A stretch of 10,061 nt of DNA from DASYML01 sp036399835. GTDB taxonomy: Bacteria; Acidobacteriota; Blastocatellia; Pyrinomonadales; Pyrinomonadaceae. Below the pieces are notes generated by a model that searched no databases, had not been told where the DNA came from, and saw only the letters and a list, made by a program, of their open reading frames with translations. The stretch covers positions 1-10,061 of the forward strand of contig DASWMI010000086.1 of assembly GCA_036399835.1 (NCBI GenBank), written 5' to 3'. Made by a program: the position numbers and the translations under genes. Each line of letters starts with the position of its first letter. Position 1 is the first letter of the stretch. Of the stretch, positions 5,723-10,061 are shown one piece after another.

Positions 5723-7147
5723 ATGTCTCTTTATCGCAGCCGACTCCAACTGGCCCTAACTTTTTTTGTCGGCATCTGCCTGCTCGCGCTCCTCCTGGCC
5801 GCCGCGCTCATCCTGGCCGCAGCCCCGACAGCGCGCGCGCCCGTCATGCTCGGTGTCCTCATACTCTTTTTTGTGCTCAGCATAGGCTTTGGTTTCCTGC
5901 TCCTGCGCAAGCTCTTCAGACCTTACGACCAGCTTGTCGGCGAAGCCCAGCGCGCGCCCATCGCCATGCCGCCCGACAAGGCGCGCAACGAGGCGGAGTT
6001 CGTCCTGCAAACTTTTCAAACGGTCGTCGCACAGCTTCAGGCACAGCAGCGCGAGCTGGAAGCCCTCAGCGCGCAGCAGAGCGCCCGCGCCGCTTCAGCC
6101 GAAAAGTTTGGCGAGAGAATCGTCGCCAGCGTGCCCTCCGGGCTAATAGCTTTCGATTCGAGCGGGCGCGCGACGGTCGTCAATGCGCCCGCGCGCCATT
6201 TGATAGAGGCCGACGTGGAAGCTGAAGGGCAGCATGTGCGTGTGCTCTTGCAGAACGCGCCGGACCTGGCGGAGATGGTCCTGCGTTGTCTGGAAACCGG
6301 CGAATTGTACAGGCGCGAGGAGGTCATCGCGAGCGGCACGGGCGGGCGCGAGCGCAGGCTTGGAGCGACCGTCGCGCCGATTGAGCTGGCCCCCGAACAG
6401 GACACGCGCGGCGCGCTCTGCCTTCTGACGGACCTTACCGAAGTCACACAACTGCGCGAGCAGGTGGCGCTCAAGCGAAACCTGGAATCGCTCGGCGAGA
6501 TGTCTGCGGGGCTGGCCCATGAATTCAAGAATGCGCTCGCCACGCTGCACGGTTACGCGCAGCTTCTTCAGAATCTCAACACGGACGAGCGCGGGCGTGC
6601 TGCGGCTGCGGCTCTCTTGCAGGAAGTGCGTAACCTCTCGGAGATGGTCACTTCGTTTCTCAATTTTGCGCGCCCGCAGACCCTGCACCCGTCGCAGGTT
6701 TCCTTGCGCGAGCTACTGGAAGACTGCGCGCTTGAGCTAAAACCTTTTTACCAGGAGCATCGCGTCTCTCTGAGCATCTCAGGCGAGTTTCCAGAGATAC
6801 TCGCTGACGAGCGTATGCTGCGGCAGGCGCTCGTCAACATCATGCGCAACGCCGCCGAAGCTTTTGATGAAGAGCAGGCTGAACGCAGCGTCCATGTCAG
6901 TGCTGCTCGAACGGCTGCCGAGAATGGCGCTCATGCGTGGGCCGTGATAGAGATTAGAGACACGGGCGGCGGTATTCCTGCTTCAGACTTACAGCGTATC
7001 TTTATTCCCTTCTTCACCACCAAATCAAAAGGCCACGGCGTCGGGCTGGCCCTCGCGCATCGCGTCATCACAGAACACGGCGGGACGCTAGACGCCTCGA
7101 ACGCGCAGGAAGGCGGAGCTGTCTTCACACTCAGGCTGCCGGCGTGA
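5723..7147 (+). CDS. Membrane-anchored PAS-domain sensor histidine kinase (NtrB/ZraS-like)
   Basis: Sensor kinase that should autophosphorylate on His and pass phosphate to a response regulator. From ATG 5723 it has 474 residues. Two closely spaced membrane helices (about 9-34 and 40-62) leave almost no periplasmic domain, so it probably senses within the membrane or cytoplasm. A HAMP-like/coiled-coil segment (about 63-127) leads to a PAS domain (about 130-240; VPSGLIAFDSSGRATVVNAPA). The H-box is GLAHEFKNALATLHGYAQLL with H266. The N-box is NIMRNAAEAF (N372, N376). The remaining ATP-binding motifs are DTGGGIP (G1), FIPFFTTK (F) and GHGVGLAL (G2). All catalytic motifs are intact. The HEFKN form resembles NtrB-type kinases, whose partners are often NtrC-like sigma54 activators. 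An in-frame TTG at 5702 would add seven residues; neither start has a clear ribosome site. No response regulator is in the window. The stop lies 17 bases before the next gene's ATG. Confidence 0.92.
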   Translation: MSLYRSRLQLALTFFVGICLLALLLAAALILAAAPTARAPVMLGVLILFFVLSIGFGFLLLRKLFRPYDQLVGEAQRAPIAMPPDKARNEAEFVLQTFQTVVAQLQAQQRELEALSAQQSARAASAEKFGERIVASVPSGLIAFDSSGRATVVNAPARHLIEADVEAEGQHVRVLLQNAPDLAEMVLRCLETGELYRREEVIASGTGGRERRLGATVAPIELAPEQDTRGALCLLTDLTEVTQLREQVALKRNLESLGEMSAGLAHEFKNALATLHGYAQLLQNLNTDERGRAAAAALLQEVRNLSEMVTSFLNFARPQTLHPSQVSLRELLEDCALELKPFYQEHRVSLSISGEFPEILADERMLRQALVNIMRNAAEAFDEEQAERSVHVSAARTAAENGAHAWAVIEIRDTGGGIPASDLQRIFIPFFTTKSKGHGVGLALAHRVITEHGGTLDASNAQEGGAVFTLRLPA

Positions 7148-7153
7148 TAGACG

Positions 7154-7158
7154 AGGAG
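7154..7158 (+). promoter_or_regulatory. Shine-Dalgarno AGGAG that fixes the start of the DUF5995 gene
   Basis: AGGAG at 7154-7158 is spaced six bases from ATG 7165. This favours 7165 over GTG 7144, which overlaps the kinase stop (GTGA) but has no comparable upstream site. Confidence 0.75.
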
Positions 7159-7164
7159 ACGCGT

Positions 7165-7923
7165 ATGCCTGCCCGGACCATCGAAGAAATCATCGTTGAG
7201 CTTGATGAGATTATCGCGCGCTCACGCCGCGAGCAGAGTCGGCTGGGATTCTTCGCGACGCTCTACCGCAACGTCACGCTGAAGGTCAAAGAAGGAATCG
7301 CGAATAGTGATTTCGAGGACGGCCCGCGCATGGAGCGGCTCGACGTGGCCTTTGCCAATCGTTACCTCTCTGCGCTCGAAAGCTTTCTGCGCGGCGAGCC
7401 GCCGACCCTCTGCTGGCTCGTCTCCTTTCAGGCGGCCAACTTGTGGTCGCCCATCATTCTTCAGCACCTGCTGCTCGGGATGAACGCACACATCAATTAC
7501 GACCTGGGCATCGCAGCCGCCGAAATCGCTCCGGGCAATCAACTGCCCGCGCTGCAAGGAGACTTTAACCGGATCAACACCATACTCGGCGGGATGGTCA
7601 ACCGTGTGCGGGCCAACGTGGACGAGCTTTCGCCCTGGATTAATTTCGTGGACCGCATTGTTCCGTTGACGAAGGAAGACAGGATTATCAACTTCAGTAT
7701 GGAGAAGGCGCGAGACAGCGCCTGGTCTGTTGCCAACATGCTCGCCTCTTCGACTCCGGCTCAGCAAACGCGCAAGCTTGCCATCCTGGACCAGGCCGTC
7801 ACGGCCTTTGGACGATTGATACGCACCCCCGCGGGCATCTTCGTGAATCTTGGGCTGAGGGTCGTGCGTCTGCGCGAAACGAGCGACGTGCAGAGAATCA
7901 TTGATGTCCTCAGCCAGATGTAG
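7165..7923 (+). CDS. DUF5995-family protein of unknown function
   Basis: A 252-residue protein, apparently soluble and mostly helical, with no signal peptide or clear membrane segment. It matches my memory of the DUF5995 family: it opens with TIEEIIVELDEIIARSRRE, carries ERLDVAFANRYLSALE (57-72), and has the most conserved-looking block QHLLLGMNAHINYDLG (100-115) followed by IAAAE. The spacing of H101, H109, N111 and D113 could suit a metal or active site, but that is inference and no function is established that I know of. ATG 7165 has a good ribosome site. An alternative GTG at 7144 overlaps the upstream kinase stop. The 17-base gap to the kinase gene implies co-transcription and perhaps translational coupling, the only functional hint. 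The 3' end lies six bases from the convergent TPR gene. Confidence 0.82.
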   Translation: MPARTIEEIIVELDEIIARSRREQSRLGFFATLYRNVTLKVKEGIANSDFEDGPRMERLDVAFANRYLSALESFLRGEPPTLCWLVSFQAANLWSPIILQHLLLGMNAHINYDLGIAAAEIAPGNQLPALQGDFNRINTILGGMVNRVRANVDELSPWINFVDRIVPLTKEDRIINFSMEKARDSAWSVANMLASSTPAQQTRKLAILDQAVTAFGRLIRTPAGIFVNLGLRVVRLRETSDVQRIIDVLSQM

Positions 7924-7929
7924 ACGGCA

Positions 7930-10061
7930 TCAGATAACCGGCATCTCGGCTGGCTCGACCGCGTTTGCCGGAATCGAGAGGACCAGCTTGCGAAACTCCT
8001 CATCCTGCGGCAAAGGGTGTATTTCGGAGTCCTTCAATTCTCCCTGCCGCAAATCTTCGCCGCCAAGCTGTATGGCCCGCGTTAAAGTTTCGCGCGCCTT
8101 ATCCCTGTCGCCCATGAGAAATTCTATATAGCCTTTATTGCCGAGCATGACCGGCTCTTCCGGTTTATATTCAAGCGCGATGGCAATCATGACCTGAGCC
8201 TTAACCAGACTGGCCAGCGCGTGCGGCTCATTTCCACCGGACCAAATCTGCTTCGCCTCGCGCAGTTGTTCAAAACCAAGACTATTCAGAGCGTTTGCCA
8301 CGTGCTCACGCAGTGAAGGCTCTGTCGCGCCTTCAAATCTCTCCACGACCTGACGGTAAGCCTCCAGAGCCTCTTCGGTCCGGTCCAGGTCCGCGAATGT
8401 CACTCCCTTATTGACCATCGCCATCGCCACCTGTTCACGCAAGGCGGGTTCTGTTTCCGCCCCGAACCTCTTCAAGACTTCATCGTAAGCGGCGATGGCC
8501 TCTTCACCCTGTTTGAGGTCGCCGAGCTTATTGCCCTTATTGACCAGCGACATCGCGACCAGCTCGCGCAAGGCAGGCTCTGTCGCCTCTCCGAATCGCG
8601 CTAAGACTTCATCATAGGCAGCGAGGGCTTCTGCGTCGCGGTTGAGCAGGCCAAACCTGTGGCCTTTGTTAAAGATGGCCTTGGCGACCTGTTCACGAAA
8701 GGCCGGGCCGGGTTCTTCTATGAATCGAGCTAAGACTTCATCGTAACAGGCGATGGCCTCCTCGTGCTGTTCGAGGTCGCCGAGCTTATAGCCCTTATTG
8801 ACCAGGACCATCGCCACCAGCTCGCGCAAACCAGTCTCCGTTGCTTCACCGAATCGGTCCAGCACCTCATTGTAAGCAGCGAGCGCCTCCGCATCGCGGT
8901 TGAGAATGCTCAGCCTGTAGCCTTTATTGACCAGAGCCCTTGCCACTAATTCACGCAAACCCGGCTCAATCGAATCTCCGAAGCGGTCCAAGAGTTCATC
9001 ATAGGCGGCCAGTTCCTCTTCCGGGTGGTCCAGCAGACCAAGCCTGTAGCCTCTGTTGACCAGCGACATCGCGACCAGCTCGCGCAAGGCAGGCTCTGTC
9101 GCTTCTCTGAACCTCTTTAACAGTTCATCATAGGCGGCCACGGCCTCTTCGCTGCGATTGAGGACACCAAATCTGTATCCCTTATTGAAGAGAGCCTTCG
9201 CCACCTGTTCGACTATGCCCGCGTCCGTTTCCGCTCCGAATCGCTTCAAGACTTCATCGTAAGCAGCGATGGCCTCCTCGTTGAGATTGAGGTCGCCAAG
9301 ATCGTTGCCTTTATTGACCATCGCAATCGCCACCTGTTCGCGCAAGGCGGGTTCTGTTTCTGCTCCGAAACGTTTCAACACTTCATCATAGGTAGCAATA
9401 GCCTCCTCGCCGCGACCAAGAAGCGCCAGGATATAGCCCTTGCTGACCAGCGCGTCTATGATGAACTGGTTGAGATTGGGAACCTCCTCTTGATGATCTT
9501 TGAGCTTTCCGCTGATCTTTAAAACCTGCTCGTAGCCCTCAAGCTCCTCCGTCGAGTTGTCATTAAGCTGTGTGGCGGACGAGGACATGGCCTTCATCAA
9601 TTCCTGCATCTGCGCCAGCGTCAGATCGCCTATATCCACTTCAGAGCCGAGCCGTATGGCTTGCCGATACTCCGAGCGGCGCAGCGAATCACGAATCGTT
9701 TCCAGTTGCGATTCGATGACCTGTATTTTTTCCATCTCCTTCTGCTCGCTGCGATTCGCACGCTCGATGCGCTCGATGACGCTCTTGATAAAGTAGATGT
9801 CGCCTTCCGTGCGACCGGCATCCTCGGGCGGCAGAGAGCTACGCAGGTGGTCCGCAAAGAATTGAAGTGGGTCGCGCGTCAGTCTTGGAGCCTCAAAAGA
9901 GAATGTTCTGATGAGCTTGTCCAGCACCTGTTGCGCCGGCAGGGTCGGCTCTTCGCTGGACCTGTCCGAAATCCCTCTGCCTTCGGATTGAAGAGGCGCG
10001 TCCACCCTGTTCGGCGGAACGGTTTCCGATTTAGCTCCATCTGTGGGAGGCGGAGCAGCAG
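7930..10061 (-). CDS. Tetratricopeptide (TPR) repeat protein with 43-residue repeats, 5' end beyond the window
   Basis: Helical-repeat scaffold protein, function unknown. The first start codon in the window is GTG at 10005 (691 residues to the stop; numbering below uses it), but the frame stays open to the right edge, encoding a Pro-rich stretch including ETVPPNR. No ribosome site precedes that GTG, so the true start and possibly another domain lie outside. After the Pro-rich part, residues 25-80 look globular (VLDKLIRTFSFEAP), and about 77-112 is a charged coiled-coil-like helix. Nine TPR-like units then repeat exactly every 43 residues from 199 to 585. Each has helix B like EEAIAAYDEVLKRFG, a linker with EPALRE, and helix A like ALVNKGYRLG. 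A canonical TPR has 34 residues, and the extra nine fall in the linker. A final TPR-like pair (about 618-648, PVMLGNKGYIEFLMGDRDKA) precedes the tail. Such scaffolds bind proteins or fuse to effector or ATPase domains, but nothing here identifies a partner. Confidence 0.85.
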   Translation of the reverse strand, partial: AAPPPTDGAKSETVPPNRVDAPLQSEGRGISDRSSEEPTLPAQQVLDKLIRTFSFEAPRLTRDPLQFFADHLRSSLPPEDAGRTEGDIYFIKSVIERIERANRSEQKEMEKIQVIESQLETIRDSLRRSEYRQAIRLGSEVDIGDLTLAQMQELMKAMSSSATQLNDNSTEELEGYEQVLKISGKLKDHQEEVPNLNQFIIDALVSKGYILALLGRGEEAIATYDEVLKRFGAETEPALREQVAIAMVNKGNDLGDLNLNEEAIAAYDEVLKRFGAETDAGIVEQVAKALFNKGYRFGVLNRSEEAVAAYDELLKRFREATEPALRELVAMSLVNRGYRLGLLDHPEEELAAYDELLDRFGDSIEPGLRELVARALVNKGYRLSILNRDAEALAAYNEVLDRFGEATETGLRELVAMVLVNKGYKLGDLEQHEEAIACYDEVLARFIEEPGPAFREQVAKAIFNKGHRFGLLNRDAEALAAYDEVLARFGEATEPALRELVAMSLVNKGNKLGDLKQGEEAIAAYDEVLKRFGAETEPALREQVAMAMVNKGVTFADLDRTEEALEAYRQVVERFEGATEPSLREHVANALNSLGFEQLREAKQIWSGGNEPHALASLVKAQVMIAIALEYKPEEPVMLGNKGYIEFLMGDRDKARETLTRAIQLGGEDLRQGELKDSEIHPLPQDEEFRKLVLSIPANAVEPAEMPVI
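8251..9411 (-). repeat. Nine in-frame 129-bp tandem repeats within the TPR gene
   Basis: Nine units of exactly 129 bp encode the 43-residue TPR-like repeats. Reading along the minus strand they begin at 9411, 9282, 9153, 9024, 8895, 8766, 8637, 8508 and 8379, with no insertion or deletion. The DNA itself is still similar between some distant units: the stretches around 8430-8460 and 9335-9365 share long runs such as CAAGGCGGGTTCTGTTTC. Recent duplication or gene conversion between units is therefore likely. Confidence 0.85.

Noticed and set aside
5665..6225. 186-residue frame overlapping the start of the histidine kinase
   Set aside because: Its product is Arg/Ala/Pro-rich with no domain, typical of a shifted frame in GC-rich DNA, and it lies under a kinase with intact motifs.
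6143..6688. 181-residue minus-strand frame opposite the kinase
   Set aside because: Antisense shadow with no motif or ribosome site. The + strand carries the PAS and H-box sequence here.
7222..7767. 181-residue minus-strand frame opposite the DUF5995 gene
   Set aside because: No recognisable family, and it mirrors the codon bias of the real gene on the other strand.
8251..9411. Regularly spaced repeats that could look like a CRISPR or non-coding tandem array
   Set aside because: The 129-bp period is in frame, has no conserved repeat/unique spacer pattern, and encodes TPR-like helices throughout.

Overview
The window reads as a dense, high-GC chromosomal segment from a Gram-negative (diderm) bacterium. 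An outer-membrane efflux protein, a lipopolysaccharide-type glycosyltransferase and a periplasmic peptidoglycan hydrolase support the diderm call. The gene mix and the style of the intergenic repeats would suit Acidobacteriota (for example Blastocatellia), but no marker gene settles the taxonomy, so this is a guess. No tRNA, rRNA, CRISPR array, transposase, integrase or phage gene was seen.

Layout, left to right. A TolC-family outer-membrane channel (+) with an unusually long Pro/Gln-rich linker fills the first 2.1 kb and is followed by a perfect 23-bp stem-loop. Next is a family-2 glycosyltransferase of the LPS-core (WaaE/KdtX-like) type (+). Its stop codon interlocks with that of a convergent PBP4/DacB-like D-Ala-D-Ala carboxypeptidase (-). 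Divergent from dacB is a pilD-type prepilin peptidase (+), flanked on both sides by short intergenic repeats. After a larger imperfect inverted repeat comes a membrane-anchored PAS/histidine kinase (+), tightly coupled to a DUF5995-family gene (+). The right end is a long TPR protein (-), built on an exact 43-residue period, whose 5' end lies outside the window.

The first five genes share a cell-envelope theme: export, envelope glycan synthesis, peptidoglycan trimming, type IV pilus/type II secretion maturation and membrane signalling. They do not form one operon. Transcription units change direction at 3051-3054 (convergent), about 4365-4575 (divergent) and 7924-7929 (convergent). The kinase has no response regulator in the window and is probably co-transcribed with the DUF5995 gene.

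I found no clear new multi-gene system. The best leads are the TPR protein with its unseen N-terminus, the histidine kinase-DUF5995 pair, and the small intergenic repeats: two hairpins sharing an 11-base core, and 7-bp-period repeats on both sides of pilD.
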